Assembly (NCBI RefSeq): GCF_012317045.1 | Contig: NZ_CP051154.1 | Span: 3,286,001 to 3,350,000 of the forward strand | Reading direction: 5' to 3' | From: Leifsonia sp. PS1209 | GTDB taxonomy: Bacteria > Actinomycetota > Actinomycetes > Actinomycetales > Microbacteriaceae | DNA length: 64,000 nt | In this document: piece by piece, positions 50,596-60,264 of the stretch | Layout: every line of letters begins with the position of its first letter | Position numbering within the stretch: the stretch's first letter is position 1 | The notes under the pieces: model-generated | Seen by the model: the letters and a program-made list of their open reading frames with translations, nothing else | The model's database searches: none | Told to the model about the DNA's origin: nothing | Position numbers and translations under genes: made by a program

Positions 50596-52251
50596 TCAAG
50601 CCGATCTGACCGGTACCTGCACCGCCAGCGACGTGCCGGCCACCCAGGTGCGGTAGCCCCCGTCGAGGTTGACGACGTCGAAACCGTGCTGGTCGAGGAT
50701 GCGCGCGGCGGTGTGACCGCGCTGGCCCACCTGGCAGTGCACCACGATCAGGCCGGCCGGCAGCTCGGCGAGCCGATCGCGCAGCTCGTCGACCGGGATG
50801 TTCACAGCGCCGGGGATCGAGCCGGCCGCGTGCTCACCGGCCGTGCGCACATCGACCAGGGTGGCGCCGGCGTCCAGCGCGGCGCCGAGCTCGTGCCACT
50901 GCAGGGAGCGGGTGGCACCGCTGCGGAGGTTGTCGGCGACGTAACCGAGCTGGTTGATCGGGTCCTTCGCCGACCCGAACTGAGGTGCATACGCCAACTC
51001 GAGACGCATCAGACCGGAGGCGGTGATCCCGCCCGCCATGGCGACCGCGATCACGTCGATACGCTTGTCGACACCCTCGCCGCCGACGATCTGCGCGCCC
51101 AGGATCGCATCCGTCGCCGGGTCCACGAGCAACTTCATCGACATGGACTGGGCACCCGGGTAGTAGGTGGCGTGCGAGGCAGGATGCGTGTGGATGACCC
51201 GGTGCGCCCGCCCGGCAGCGGTGAGCTGCCGCTCCCCCCAGCCCACCTTCGCCGCGACGGCGTCGAAGACCTTCACGATCGCGGTGCCGAGGGCGGGCGT
51301 GTTCTGCTCCTCCCGGCCGGCGATGACGTCGGCGACGGAGCGGCCGTGCCTGTTGGCGAGCCCGGCCATGGTGACGAGCGCCTCTGTCCCGCTGAGCGCA
51401 TCCACCTTCTCGACGCCATCACCGACAGCGAAGATGTGCGGGTCACTGGTGCGGTTGCGAGCATCGACCGCGATCCCGCCGGTCGGCCCCACCCGGAGCC
51501 CGGCCGAGCGCGCCAGATCCACGCTCGGCACGACACCCGACGCGTCGATGATGAAGTCCGGCCGAACCGTCGCGCCGTCGCTGAGCAGCACCGCGCCCGC
51601 CTCGACCGTGTCGACAGTGACGGAGGTGCGCACGTCGACGCCGTGACTGCGCAGCTGCGCCTCAACAGGCGCAACCATCTCTACATCCAACGGGCTCAGG
51701 ATGTGTGGGCCGCGCTGGATCAGCGTCACGTGGATGCCGCGGCGCACCAGGTTCTCGACGGCCTCGAGGCCGATGAAGCCGGCGCCGACGACCAAGGCGG
51801 AAGGGTTGTCCGCTGCCGCGTCCACCAGCACGCCGATCGCGTCGACATCCTCCACCGTGCGGAGGGTGTGCGTCGGGATGCCGGGATGCCCCGCGGCCTC
51901 CCGTGCAGATGCTCCGACGGCGAGGATCAGCTCGTCATAGCTCTCGGTCATGGTCTCGCCCGCGGCGAGGTCGAACACAGAGACAGTGCGCGCGACCGGG
52001 TCGATCGCGAGGACCTCGTGGCCGGTGCGCACATCGAGCCGGAACCGGGCCGCCAACGACTGCGGGGTCTGCAGCAGGAGCGATGACCGATCGGTGATCA
52101 CTCCGCCGACGTAATAGGGCAGCCCGCAGTTCGCATACGAGACGTACGGGCCGCGCTCGAACACCACGATCTCCGCAGTCTCGTCGAGCCGGCGCAATCG
52201 CGTCGCGGCCGACATTCCTCCGGCGACTCCGCCAACGATCACGGTCTTCAT
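50596..52251 (-). CDS. CoA-disulfide reductase / FAD-dependent NADH oxidase fused to rhodanese
   Basis: A 551-residue flavoprotein. The FAD motif VIVGGVAGGMSAATRLRR begins it, the redox Cys42 is in SYANCGLPYY, a central NAD fold has VVGAGFIGLEAVE, and a C-terminal rhodanese domain (about 450-545) has active-site HCQVGQRG. Such CoADR-Rhd enzymes reduce CoA persulfides and polysulfides. The ATG has GGGAGG eight bases upstream; a GTG nine bases earlier overlaps that site and is rejected. Divergent from the thioredoxin-CstR operon through a GATACC palindrome. Confidence 0.9.
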   Translation of the reverse strand: MKTVIVGGVAGGMSAATRLRRLDETAEIVVFERGPYVSYANCGLPYYVGGVITDRSSLLLQTPQSLAARFRLDVRTGHEVLAIDPVARTVSVFDLAAGETMTESYDELILAVGASAREAAGHPGIPTHTLRTVEDVDAIGVLVDAAADNPSALVVGAGFIGLEAVENLVRRGIHVTLIQRGPHILSPLDVEMVAPVEAQLRSHGVDVRTSVTVDTVEAGAVLLSDGATVRPDFIIDASGVVPSVDLARSAGLRVGPTGGIAVDARNRTSDPHIFAVGDGVEKVDALSGTEALVTMAGLANRHGRSVADVIAGREEQNTPALGTAIVKVFDAVAAKVGWGERQLTAAGRAHRVIHTHPASHATYYPGAQSMSMKLLVDPATDAILGAQIVGGEGVDKRIDVIAVAMAGGITASGLMRLELAYAPQFGSAKDPINQLGYVADNLRSGATRSLQWHELGAALDAGATLVDVRTAGEHAAGSIPGAVNIPVDELRDRLAELPAGLIVVHCQVGQRGHTAARILDQHGFDVVNLDGGYRTWVAGTSLAVQVPVRSA

Positions 52252-52279
52252 CCTGTGCACCTCCCGAGGGCGGTTTGGT

Positions 52280-52320
52280 GATACCCTCCCCGGTATCGTA
52301 CTATACGGAGGGGGGTATAC
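52280..52320. promoter_or_regulatory. CsoR/CstR-type operator between the flavoprotein and the small Cys protein
   Basis: GATACC-CTCCCC-GGTATC (52280-52297) is a perfect inverted repeat, followed by CTATAC (52301-52306) and GGGGGGTATAC (52310-52320). It matches the G-tract dyads bound by the CsoR/CstR family and lies 29 bp from the divergent flavoprotein start. Confidence 0.75.
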
Positions 52321-52364
52321 AGAACCAGCCCTCTACCGGACCCGAGAAAGAGAGTTCCAGACCC

Positions 52365-52547
52365 ATGTGCTACCCCGCCACCTGCAAAGTCTGCGGCAAG
52401 ACGACCTGGAGCGGCTGCGGTCAGCACGTCGCCGACGTTCGCCGGCGCGTGCCCGCAAACCAGTGGTGCAATGGCAACCACACCGACGCCGAGAAGGCTG
52501 CCGCCTCCGGTGGCGGGTTCTTCGGCCGGCTCTTCGGACGCGGCTGA
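52365..52547 (+). CDS. small Cys-rich protein, 60 aa
   Basis: MCYPATCKVCGKTTWSGCGQH.. with C2, C7, C10, C18, C35 and H21 can form a zinc knuckle. The C-terminus GGGFFGRLFGRG is glycine-rich. This short Cys protein is frequent in actinobacteria beside persulfide or metal genes. It precedes thioredoxin by 2 bp and shares the operator-controlled transcript. Confidence 0.7.
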   Translation: MCYPATCKVCGKTTWSGCGQHVADVRRRVPANQWCNGNHTDAEKAAASGGGFFGRLFGRG

Positions 52548-52549
52548 CC

Positions 52550-53264
<715 letters not shown>

Positions 53265-53269
53265 AGGAG

Positions 53270-53623
53270 ATGACCGACGCCGTAACGTCCGGTGTGGTTG
53301 TTCACCTCGATGAGGCCGACTCCGCCAAGCACGCCGCCGTCCTCAGGAACGTCAGCAACCTCATCGACGCCCTCGAACAGGGAACAGACATCGAGCTAGT
53401 CGTCCACGGGCCAGGGATCAGCATCCTTCTGCTCGACAGCCCGCACTACGAAACCGTCCGCACGCTCCAACACCGCGGACTCACCGTCGACGCCTGCCGG
53501 AACACTCTCCGAAGCGAACACATCGACGCCGAGCAACTTGTGGCCGATACCGTCATCGTTCCTTCCGGCATCGCTCACCTCGTGATCCGTCAACGCGAAG
53601 GCTGGGCCTACCTACGGCCGTGA
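53270..53623 (+). CDS. DsrE/DsrF-like sulfur-transfer family protein
   Basis: A 117-residue protein with the DsrE fold: GVVVHLDEADSAKHAAVLRNVSNLIDAL, in part VVHLDEADSAKH and VSNLIDAL, IELVVHGPGI and LTVDACRNTL with a conserved Cys. DsrE-like proteins carry sulfur as persulfide. AAGGAG lies right before the ATG, so the start may be the GTG at 53261 that overlaps the regulator stop. Last gene of the sulfur operon. Confidence 0.78.
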   Translation: MTDAVTSGVVVHLDEADSAKHAAVLRNVSNLIDALEQGTDIELVVHGPGISILLLDSPHYETVRTLQHRGLTVDACRNTLRSEHIDAEQLVADTVIVPSGIAHLVIRQREGWAYLRP

Positions 53624-53667
53624 TGGCGGCGGGCGTGCCCCTCGGGTTATCTTGTAAGGTACGTCCG

Positions 53668-53862
53668 ATGGAGAGCACGACAGCGGGTCCATTCCGCGCC
53701 CTGCTGGGGCTTGTTATCTGCGTTGTGGGCGCTGGAATCGCTGTCATCGCGATCATCCTCACCGTCGAGTACGCCTGGGGATGGATCTTCCCCGTTGGGC
53801 CAGTCGCGCTTGTTCTCGCCGCGCTCTCCATTCGGTGGGGAACGCGCCTGATCTCGCACTAG
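53668..53862 (+). CDS. small two-helix membrane protein, 64 aa (paralogue of 29784-29978)
   Basis: Two membrane helices around EYAWGWIFPVGPV; about half identical to the 64-aa protein after lgt. TGTAAGG lies nine bases before the ATG. Function unknown. The presence of two copies on one island is unexplained. Confidence 0.65.
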   Translation: MESTTAGPFRALLGLVICVVGAGIAVIAIILTVEYAWGWIFPVGPVALVLAALSIRWGTRLISH

Positions 53863-54311
53863 GGCGACGCGCACCGACCCGGACCAGAGCGGGAGACCGC
53901 GCGGCTCTGCGAATCCGACATCGTGAGCACAATGGGCTGCGCTGCACGCACAGCCGCCCAATCTTCCCCGGCCAGCGATAAGAGAACGTTGAAGTCGAAG
54001 AACCCCTCCGGCCAGGACATCGACACCGTACGCCGACCATGACCTCATCCGAAGAGGAGTCAGCGGCCTGATCAACGCGCTCACCATCCAGATTGGACAG
54101 GGCTGGATCGGACGCCTTCGGCGTTCTGACTTCCTTACTCTTCTCTCCGATCCGGCAGCCGACCATAGCAAGCTCCGGCAACTCCAGGCCCCGGTCGTCG
54201 CTATTTGCAGACTCCACTCGTTGCGCTCACTCCGCTTAGCAACCGCCGCCTCCGGGCATTCCGCTGCCTCCACCCGCTATCGATCTTTGTGCCGGAACGG
54301 CCAGAAGAACG
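53863..54311. other. gap before ardC, containing leader repeat copy B
   Basis: 449 bp without a convincing gene. The right half (54106-54302) is the inverted partner of 24479-24675. Several short frames exist but are shadows of the repeat. Confidence 0.6.
54106..54302 (+). repeat. long leader repeat, copy B
   Basis: About 200 bp similar to copy A in inverted orientation. It ends 10 bp before the ardC start, so it is that gene's leader and probably includes its promoter. Confidence 0.8.
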
Positions 54312-55193
54312 ATGAGGGAGTTCAAGATCATGAGCGGCAAAGTCACCATCCGGAGCGCGAAGGAGCGACAGGCAGACACGGAGGCACTCCACGCGTCGAT
54401 CGCAGAGCAGGTCCAACAACTCGCCGAAAGCGGCCAGTGGCGGGCGTTCCTTGAGTTCGCCCGCTCCTTCCACAACTACAGCCTGAACAACCTCCTCCTG
54501 ATCCTCTCCCAGAACCCCAACGCGACCGTCGTCGCCGGCTTCCGACAGTGGCAGACCAGGGGACGACAAGTTCGCAAAGGCGAGAAGGCAATCAAGATCT
54601 TCGGCTACCGCGAGAGGAAGGCCAGCCGCGACGACGACAAAGACGAGACCGAAGGCGAACAACAAGTGGTGCGCTACTTCCCCACCCTTTCCGTGTTCGA
54701 CATTGCACAGACCGACCCAATCGAAGGAGCCGAACCTCTCCCCCAGAACCCAACCCGCCGCCTAACCGGCCACGACGACCACGGCGTCATCGCTCCGCTG
54801 ACCACGCACCTCCAAGCCAACGGCTGGAGTGTCCAACGCGCACCGCTCATGAACGCGAGCGGGTACACGGATCCCGGACTGCACCGGGTGACCCTGGCGG
54901 AAAACCTGGCAATCGAGCACGCGGCCAAAACACTCATTCACGAAACCGCGCATATCAAGCTGCGCCACGTCGAGGATCTCGACGAGTACCACGCCCACCG
55001 GGGGCAGATGGAGGTGGAAGCCGAATCGGTCGCCTACATCGTCGCCGGCCTGTCCGGGTTCGATACCAGCGCGTACAGCATCGGCTACATCACGGGTTGG
55101 TCCGGCGAGGACACGGCCCTCGTTCGAGACACGGCCGCGCGAGTACTAAAGGCAGCGCACACGATTGCGGCAGTCATCGAAAAGCCTCACTAG
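54312..55193 (+). CDS. ArdC-like antirestriction protein with zincin-like peptidase domain
   Basis: A 293-residue protein. The N-terminal ssDNA-binding domain (about 20-125) has FLEFARSFHNYSLNNLLLI (in part FHNYSLNNLLLI), GFRQWQTRGRQVRKGEKAIKI, in part GFRQW and VRKGEKAI, and the C-terminal zincin domain has HETAH at about 211-215. ArdC proteins shield incoming single-stranded DNA from restriction. It precedes the relaxase, as expected for early transfer genes. The start may be 54330. Confidence 0.87.
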   Translation: MREFKIMSGKVTIRSAKERQADTEALHASIAEQVQQLAESGQWRAFLEFARSFHNYSLNNLLLILSQNPNATVVAGFRQWQTRGRQVRKGEKAIKIFGYRERKASRDDDKDETEGEQQVVRYFPTLSVFDIAQTDPIEGAEPLPQNPTRRLTGHDDHGVIAPLTTHLQANGWSVQRAPLMNASGYTDPGLHRVTLAENLAIEHAAKTLIHETAHIKLRHVEDLDEYHAHRGQMEVEAESVAYIVAGLSGFDTSAYSIGYITGWSGEDTALVRDTAARVLKAAHTIAAVIEKPH

Positions 55194-55210
55194 GCCGTCA
55201 GTCGCAACGC

Positions 55211-55244
55211 GAAGAGCCCCGATCCGCTCGGACCGGGGCTCTTC
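55211..55244 (+). terminator. terminator after ardC
   Basis: GAAGAGCCCC (55211-55220) pairs with GGGGCTCTTC (55235-55244); the inner TCCG/CGGA extends the stem. Confidence 0.8.
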
Positions 55245-55474
55245 GCTGTCGGGGAACGGAACCGCGTTGAAGCGGCTCGAAGAACAGATCGGGCGAGACG
55301 TGGTGAGAATGACGCCAAGCGAAGAAGCGAGGACAAGAAGAGAAGGACGCAGATCGAGAGAACCACAACAGAGAACTACAAATACAACTGCCAAGGCTAG
55401 AACCGACGGAGCAAGACGAGAAACGACGAAAAAGAGCGAATGCACGTAGGCACTCTTCGAGATGTGCGCGCGCG
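55245..55474. other. gap before the relaxase, candidate origin of transfer
   Basis: 230 bp with an A/G-rich strand (about 55310-55440) unlike the flanks, ending in GC-rich dyads (CGCGCGCGG-TGCGCGCCG). No gene is supported. Its position between ardC and the relaxase makes it a candidate oriT; no nic site was recognised. Confidence 0.35.
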
Positions 55475-58240
55475 GTGCGCGCCGAAATGAGCGCGCGCCC
55501 GGAAGTTCTAAGTGTGAGAGGTGGAGTGGCGCGCTGGAAGCGCGGGCAGGCGGCCCAAGGGGTCAAGCAGGCGGTGCGCTACGCGTTCGGCGGCGTCTGC
55601 GACGCGACACTGACAGCCAAGACCGCCGACGGTGCCCTCGCGGCGGCCGGGTACGCGGACGCGGTGATGACCCGGTACATCGTCGAGAACGGTGCGATCC
55701 GCGACGACCTACTCACCCGTTCACAATTAAAGGATTGGGTCGACGGTGTCGACCCGCTGACCGGTCAGCGGAAAGGACGAGACCTCGAGTCGCCAGTCGC
55801 GGACCTGGTTCTGGACGCGACGATCAACGCCCCGAAGTCGTTCTCAATCGCTGCGATGCTTGACCCGGAGTTGGCTGCCGCATACGAGGATCTGCAGGAC
55901 CGACTGCGGGATCGGATCATCAAGCTGTGGCAGGCCGAACTCAACGCCCGCCGCGGAAAGCAGGGCGTCATCCGGGAGGACCTCGCCCGGATCGAGGTCG
56001 TCGAGTTGCGACACGAACGTTCGCGTTCGTTGGACCCGCACAAGCACCGCCACCTGTGGCTTAACGTCAAGGTCCAGGGCGTCGACGGAAAGTGGTCGAA
56101 CGTCGACACCCGGGTCGCGTTGCGATTCCAGAACGTCATCAACGCCGAAGGGGACCTCGCCTCGCGCACCGATCCAGCATGGGTCGCGGCGCTGGCAGCG
56201 AAGGGCTTCACGCTGAACGCCGATGGGGAGATCGCGCAGCTGCAACATCTTGTGCGGCCACTCTCGAAGCGGTCAGCTCAGATCGAGGCCAACAAGGCAA
56301 GTCACCTCCGCACCTGGAGAGACGAACACGCGGGCCAGGAACCGTCTCCGACAGTGCTGACGCAGATCGATCAGTGGGCGTGGGCGGCCGGTCGGCCGAA
56401 CAAGCCCAGCAGCCTGGACGAGGAGGATTGGGCTGCGCTGGTCCGCAACGAGCTCTTCGCCGCCGATCCCACGCTTCCTCACCGGCGGCCCCTTGGGGCG
56501 GTTCCTACTCTTTCAATCGAGGACCTCGACATCGAACTGTTAGCGGCCAAAGCCGTCGTCGACGCTGACGCACGATCATCCCGCACCGGAGGCCGGTTCA
56601 GCATGATGGACGTCCGGGCCGGCACGCTTCGGGCACTCGCAGCAACCGGCGTCGTCGCAGATCGAGAGAGGCTCACAGAGCTCGCTGAGGAAGTCGTTGC
56701 GCACTCGCACACGGTCACACTGATCTCCGAATCGAACGCCCCGCAGCACATCAAGCACCTCATGGCAGTGTCCACCGCCACACTGAAGGCCACCCTCGCC
56801 CAAAAGGTCGACGGCTTCTCCGCGCCCGGACAGATCCTCGACACGGAAGAAGTCGCCGCAATCGGTCGCGCCATTGAGCCCGAGCGGACGCTCGATGAGG
56901 GCCAGCTCGCTGGTGCGGCCGCGATTGGCGGCACATCGCGCAACGTCGTCGTCTCCGGCCCGGCCGGCACGGGAAAGACCACCATGCTCAAGGTCGCGGG
57001 CGCTGCGCTCCGCCGACGCGGGCACAAGATGATCATCGTCGCGCCGACCAAAAAGGCTTCAGCGGTAGCGGGACGCGAGACGATGAGTTCCTCGTCGTCG
57101 CTTCACCAGCTTCTGCATGAGTTCGGATGGCGCTGGACGTCCGACGCAGCCGGCGCAACGATCTGGAACCGACTATCAATCGGTGAGACGGACTCGACGT
57201 CTGGTGGCATCTATCGCGGCCCACGCATCAGCATCTACCCCGGGGATCGCATCGTCGTGGACGAGGCCGGCATGCTGGACCTCGAGGCCGCGTCAGCCCT
57301 TCTGGATGTCGTGCAGGGCACTGGCGCAGGTGTCGCTTTGGTCGGGGACCAGCGACAGGCGTTGCCAATCGGACACTCGGGCGCGATGGCGCTCTTCTCT
57401 CGCCGTTCGCTTCGGCTCGTGGAGCTCACGACTACTCACCGATTCAACGATCCCGAGTGGGCTGACCTTGCGATGCGACTTCGCGAGCCGCGGAGCGAAG
57501 ACGAAATGCGTGGCGTAGCTGATGACCTGATCGGCACAGACCATGTCGTGATGACCAATAGCGACGTCGCGGCGCGTGAGGCGATGGTCGACGCATGGTT
57601 TGACGCGATGCGGCGTCGCGAGACGATCTCGTTGGTGACCGCTACCCACGCTGAGGCGCAGGAGATAAGCGAAGCTATCCAAAGCCGCCGAATCGAGGCC
57701 GGAATTGTGTCCACCGAGTCGGCGTTCTCTGGGCAGTCAGGCCAAACCATATTCATAGGTGATGTGGTTCAGACCCGGCGCAACGACTCTGCTGCTGACG
57801 TCCAGAACCGTCAGAACTGGATCGTGAAGGCGATCGGCATATCCCACGTGATCCTTGCGGCGAGCGCCGACTCAACTGACCTGCGGAAAGTCACCCTCGG
57901 TTACGCCGGATCGCACATCCACCTCGCGTACGCGACGACCGTTTACGGAGTCCAAGGCGAGACAACCGACCGGTCCCTGGTCGGACCCGGAGTCGATGCA
58001 GCTGGCTTGTACGTCGGTCTAACTCGCGGGAAGCAGCACAACGCCGCGGTGCTTGTGGCTCCTACCGAGAGCGCCGCAAAGTCCAAGTTGGTCGAGATGT
58101 TGCAACACGAGACCGTAGAAGAGACGCTGGAAAAGTCGCGCGCAGCGGCGCAGACCGAATTCCGACGCTCTGCTCAGTCGGTCGGTGGACCGACAATCGC
58201 GGCGCCGGATCAGCAACTTACGTCGGCTGGCCTCAAATGA
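55475..58240 (+). CDS. MobF-family relaxase/helicase (TrwC/TraI-like)
   Basis: A protein of about 921 residues. The relaxase domain (about 20-330) has the three-histidine motif DPHKHRHLWLN at 187-197. The nicking Tyr is probably Y35 or another early Tyr. A RecD-like helicase follows, with Walker A GPAGTGKTT at 495-503, DEAGMLD near 595 and TVYGVQGETTDRS near 823. It nicks and unwinds DNA during mobilization. GTG start at 55475 is uncertain (ATG 55487 possible). No coupling protein is present. Confidence 0.9.
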   Translation: MRAEMSARPEVLSVRGGVARWKRGQAAQGVKQAVRYAFGGVCDATLTAKTADGALAAAGYADAVMTRYIVENGAIRDDLLTRSQLKDWVDGVDPLTGQRKGRDLESPVADLVLDATINAPKSFSIAAMLDPELAAAYEDLQDRLRDRIIKLWQAELNARRGKQGVIREDLARIEVVELRHERSRSLDPHKHRHLWLNVKVQGVDGKWSNVDTRVALRFQNVINAEGDLASRTDPAWVAALAAKGFTLNADGEIAQLQHLVRPLSKRSAQIEANKASHLRTWRDEHAGQEPSPTVLTQIDQWAWAAGRPNKPSSLDEEDWAALVRNELFAADPTLPHRRPLGAVPTLSIEDLDIELLAAKAVVDADARSSRTGGRFSMMDVRAGTLRALAATGVVADRERLTELAEEVVAHSHTVTLISESNAPQHIKHLMAVSTATLKATLAQKVDGFSAPGQILDTEEVAAIGRAIEPERTLDEGQLAGAAAIGGTSRNVVVSGPAGTGKTTMLKVAGAALRRRGHKMIIVAPTKKASAVAGRETMSSSSSLHQLLHEFGWRWTSDAAGATIWNRLSIGETDSTSGGIYRGPRISIYPGDRIVVDEAGMLDLEAASALLDVVQGTGAGVALVGDQRQALPIGHSGAMALFSRRSLRLVELTTTHRFNDPEWADLAMRLREPRSEDEMRGVADDLIGTDHVVMTNSDVAAREAMVDAWFDAMRRRETISLVTATHAEAQEISEAIQSRRIEAGIVSTESAFSGQSGQTIFIGDVVQTRRNDSAADVQNRQNWIVKAIGISHVILAASADSTDLRKVTLGYAGSHIHLAYATTVYGVQGETTDRSLVGPGVDAAGLYVGLTRGKQHNAAVLVAPTESAAKSKLVEMLQHETVEETLEKSRAAAQTEFRRSAQSVGGPTIAAPDQQLTSAGLK

Positions 58241-58254
58241 TCCGGCTGTTCGCC

Positions 58255-58653
58255 CTACCTGGCAAGACCAGTCGCACACAGCTCTCGACCGAGCAGATTC
58301 CCTCCGTCCAGAGTTCCACCGTGAGGATCGAACCGGAAGATGGCGATGCCGAGTTCGTCCGCCCTATCGACAGCCTGCGGCAGCACGCCATGGCGAACGA
58401 AGATCAGGCCCCGGCGTCCGTCGGCCGCCGAAACCGATGCCGCTCTCGTCACCTGAGCCATGTCGAGGTTGCCACGCTGATTGTCGACCCACGCAAGGTA
58501 ACCCGCACTGTAGAGCTCGCACGCCTGAACCGCAGCTCCGGCGGCCACGACCGTGTCTGCAGCGCCGAGGTAGATCATCCACTCGCGGCACAGTTCGATT
58601 GCTTCATTGTCCGAAGCGCCCCGAGGCTTCGGCTCTGGAGGCTGCCGTTCCAC
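58255..58653 (-). CDS. hypothetical protein, 132 aa, possible nuclease-fold
   Basis: An alpha/beta protein with LYSAGYLAWVDNQRGNLDMAQVTRAASVS (in part YLAWVDNQRGN), GRRGLIFVRHGV and ALGIAIFRFDPHGGTLDG. This pattern resembles restriction-endonuclease-like (PD-(D/E)XK) small proteins seen near actinobacterial integrases, but the match is weak. GTG start. Encoded opposite to the relaxase and integrase genes, 14 bp from the relaxase stop. Confidence 0.6.
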   Translation of the reverse strand: MERQPPEPKPRGASDNEAIELCREWMIYLGAADTVVAAGAAVQACELYSAGYLAWVDNQRGNLDMAQVTRAASVSAADGRRGLIFVRHGVLPQAVDRADELGIAIFRFDPHGGTLDGGNLLGRELCATGLAR

Positions 58654-58790
58654 GGAACCAGTCTGCCCGAGACTGCTGTCCTTGTTACCCGCGATGCCTC
58701 TCCGGAAGACGAAATGTCAGCGCTCGCACGTAGCCTGGCGCCGCTCACTTCATCGCGGCGCAAAGCCACGATCGGCGATTGGAGCTGAGG

Positions 58791-59903
58791 ATGGGGAGCG
58801 TACATCCATACGAGACAGCCGGCGGCAAGCGCTACCGGGTCCAGTACAGAACACCCGAGCGCGACCTGACCGGGAAGCGCGGCTTTCGAACAAAGCGAGA
58901 CGCTGAACTCTTCTTGGCCTCCGTTGAAGTCGCGAAGGCGCGAGGCGAGTTCGTCGACGCTCGGGCGTCACGATCTACGATCAGTACGCTCGGTACCGAG
59001 TGGCTGGCCAACCAGCATCATCTGAAGCCATCGTCACTCCGGCCGGTTGAGATCGCCTGGCGTTTGCACGTGGAGCCCAAATGGGGAAACCGCCACGTTG
59101 GCGAGATCCGTCATTCGGAAGTTCAGAACTGGGTTACGGCTTTCACCAAGGGCGAAGACAGACCGCGCTCAGCGACAACCGTCCTTCGTGCCTACGGTGT
59201 TCTTGCGGGAATCCTAGACACCGCCGTAATGGACCGTCGGATCCCTTCAAACCCTGCTCGCGGCGTCAACCTCCCTCGCAAGCTGAAAGGCAAGCATAAG
59301 TACCTCACCCATTCGCAGGTGGATCTCCTGGCCAATAAGGCGAAGAAGCACAAGCCTTTAGTTCTCTTTCTCGCCTACACCGGGCTGCGTTGGGGCGAGG
59401 CGACCGCACTTCGGGTTCGGGACATCGACCTCTCTCGGCGACGCGTGGATGTTCATGAAAACGCTGTCGAGGTGTCTGGCACCATTCATGTCGGCACGCC
59501 GAAAACAGGCGAGTCACGGAGTGTCCCCTTTCCTCCGTTCCTGGTGCCGCTGCTCGAAGCATTGTCGGAAACCAAGACGCCTTCACAGCTGCTATTCGGA
59601 GATGGCATCAGCTACCTGCACCAACCCGATCGCCGTCGCGGCTGGTATGTCTCGGCGATCGCCAGATCACAAGCGGCGGACCCAGAGTTCCCGCGAGTCA
59701 CGATTCACGACCTCAGGCACACGGCCGCAAGCCTGGCGATCAGCGCTGGTGCGAACGTGAAGGCCGTACAACGAATGTTGGGCCACTCTTCCGCCGCAAT
59801 GACGCTCGACACGTACGCCGATCTTTTCGACGACGACCTGGACTCCGTCGCGGTCGCGCTTGACGCTGCTCGTGACCGGGCCATCATGTCCGCGGGTCGA
59901 TGA
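58791..59903 (+). CDS. tyrosine site-specific integrase
   Basis: A 370-residue phage-type integrase. An N-terminal arm-binding domain (about 1-60), a core-binding domain (about 62-155) and a catalytic domain with R200 (TGLRWGE), H306-x-x-R309 (HDLRH), H332 (LGHSS) and Tyr342 (LDTYAD). The set is complete. ATG with GGAG six bases upstream; a TTG four codons earlier is the alternative. It lies beside the tRNA-Ser attachment site and should catalyse excision and integration of the island. Confidence 0.93.
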   Translation: MGSVHPYETAGGKRYRVQYRTPERDLTGKRGFRTKRDAELFLASVEVAKARGEFVDARASRSTISTLGTEWLANQHHLKPSSLRPVEIAWRLHVEPKWGNRHVGEIRHSEVQNWVTAFTKGEDRPRSATTVLRAYGVLAGILDTAVMDRRIPSNPARGVNLPRKLKGKHKYLTHSQVDLLANKAKKHKPLVLFLAYTGLRWGEATALRVRDIDLSRRRVDVHENAVEVSGTIHVGTPKTGESRSVPFPPFLVPLLEALSETKTPSQLLFGDGISYLHQPDRRRGWYVSAIARSQAADPEFPRVTIHDLRHTAASLAISAGANVKAVQRMLGHSSAAMTLDTYADLFDDDLDSVAVALDAARDRAIMSAGR

Positions 59904-59985
59904 CCCGCTTCATTCAGGGCTTTCGGATGAATTGCGCAACACAGTGTTGCGCAGGTCCCGCCGGTACCAGAGGGTCAATTCCAGA

Positions 59986-60008
59986 TGTAGTCAAAATGTA
60001 GTCAAACG
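59986..60008. repeat. tandem integrase arm-type repeat, right end
   Basis: The same 23 bp as 17080-17102 (two TGTAGTCAAA units, period 11), about 60 bp from the right attachment core. Confidence 0.7.
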
Positions 60009-60025
60009 TGCCAGCGCTAACATGC

Positions 60026-60071
60026 AAAACGCCCCGGATCCCAATGTTTATAAGGGATCGCGGGGCGTTTT
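60026..60071. terminator. terminator between integrase and tRNA-Ser
   Basis: AAAACGCCCCG-GATCCC pairs with GGGATC-G-CGGGGCGTTTT (one bulged base) around an 11-base loop; A and T tracts on both sides make it work in both directions. Confidence 0.85.
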
Positions 60072-60097
60072 CGTGGCGGTACCGGTGGGATTTGAAC
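60067..60097. repeat. right attachment site within the tRNA-Ser 3' end
   Basis: Thirty-one bases identical to 16943-16973, covering seven bases beyond the tRNA and 24 bases of its 3' end. Confidence 0.9.
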
Positions 60098-60163
60098 CCA
60101 CGGTGGGCTTTCACCCACACAACTTTTCGAGAGTTGCACCTTCGGCCGCTCGGACACGGTACC
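60074..60163 (-). tRNA. tRNA-Ser (anticodon CGA)
   Basis: A 90-nt gene. The acceptor stem is GGTACCG/CGGTACC with an encoded CCA, the anticodon loop CTCGAAA has anticodon CGA, there is a long variable arm typical of serine tRNAs (TGTGGGTGAAAGCCCAC, with the arms GTGGG and CCCAC), and the T-arm is GTGGG-TTCAAAT-CCCAC. It remains intact after integration. Confidence 0.95.
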
Positions 60164-60264
60164 GCGGACTATCGTACGCGAACGCCCCGCCGACCGCCAA
60201 TCGACAGCGAACGGTCAGCGCACCACCAGCGCGCGTCAGGATGCGCGCGAGTACAGTGCTGGGA

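Noticed and set aside
55165..55449. 94-aa Arg/Thr-rich reading frame before the relaxase
   Set aside because: Overlaps the end of ardC and a terminator; composition reflects the A/G-rich strand. Possibly untranslated transfer-origin region.
58237..58788. Plus-strand 183-aa frame between relaxase and integrase
   Set aside because: The minus-strand 132-aa frame has clear alpha/beta protein pattern over the same bases; the plus-strand frame does not.
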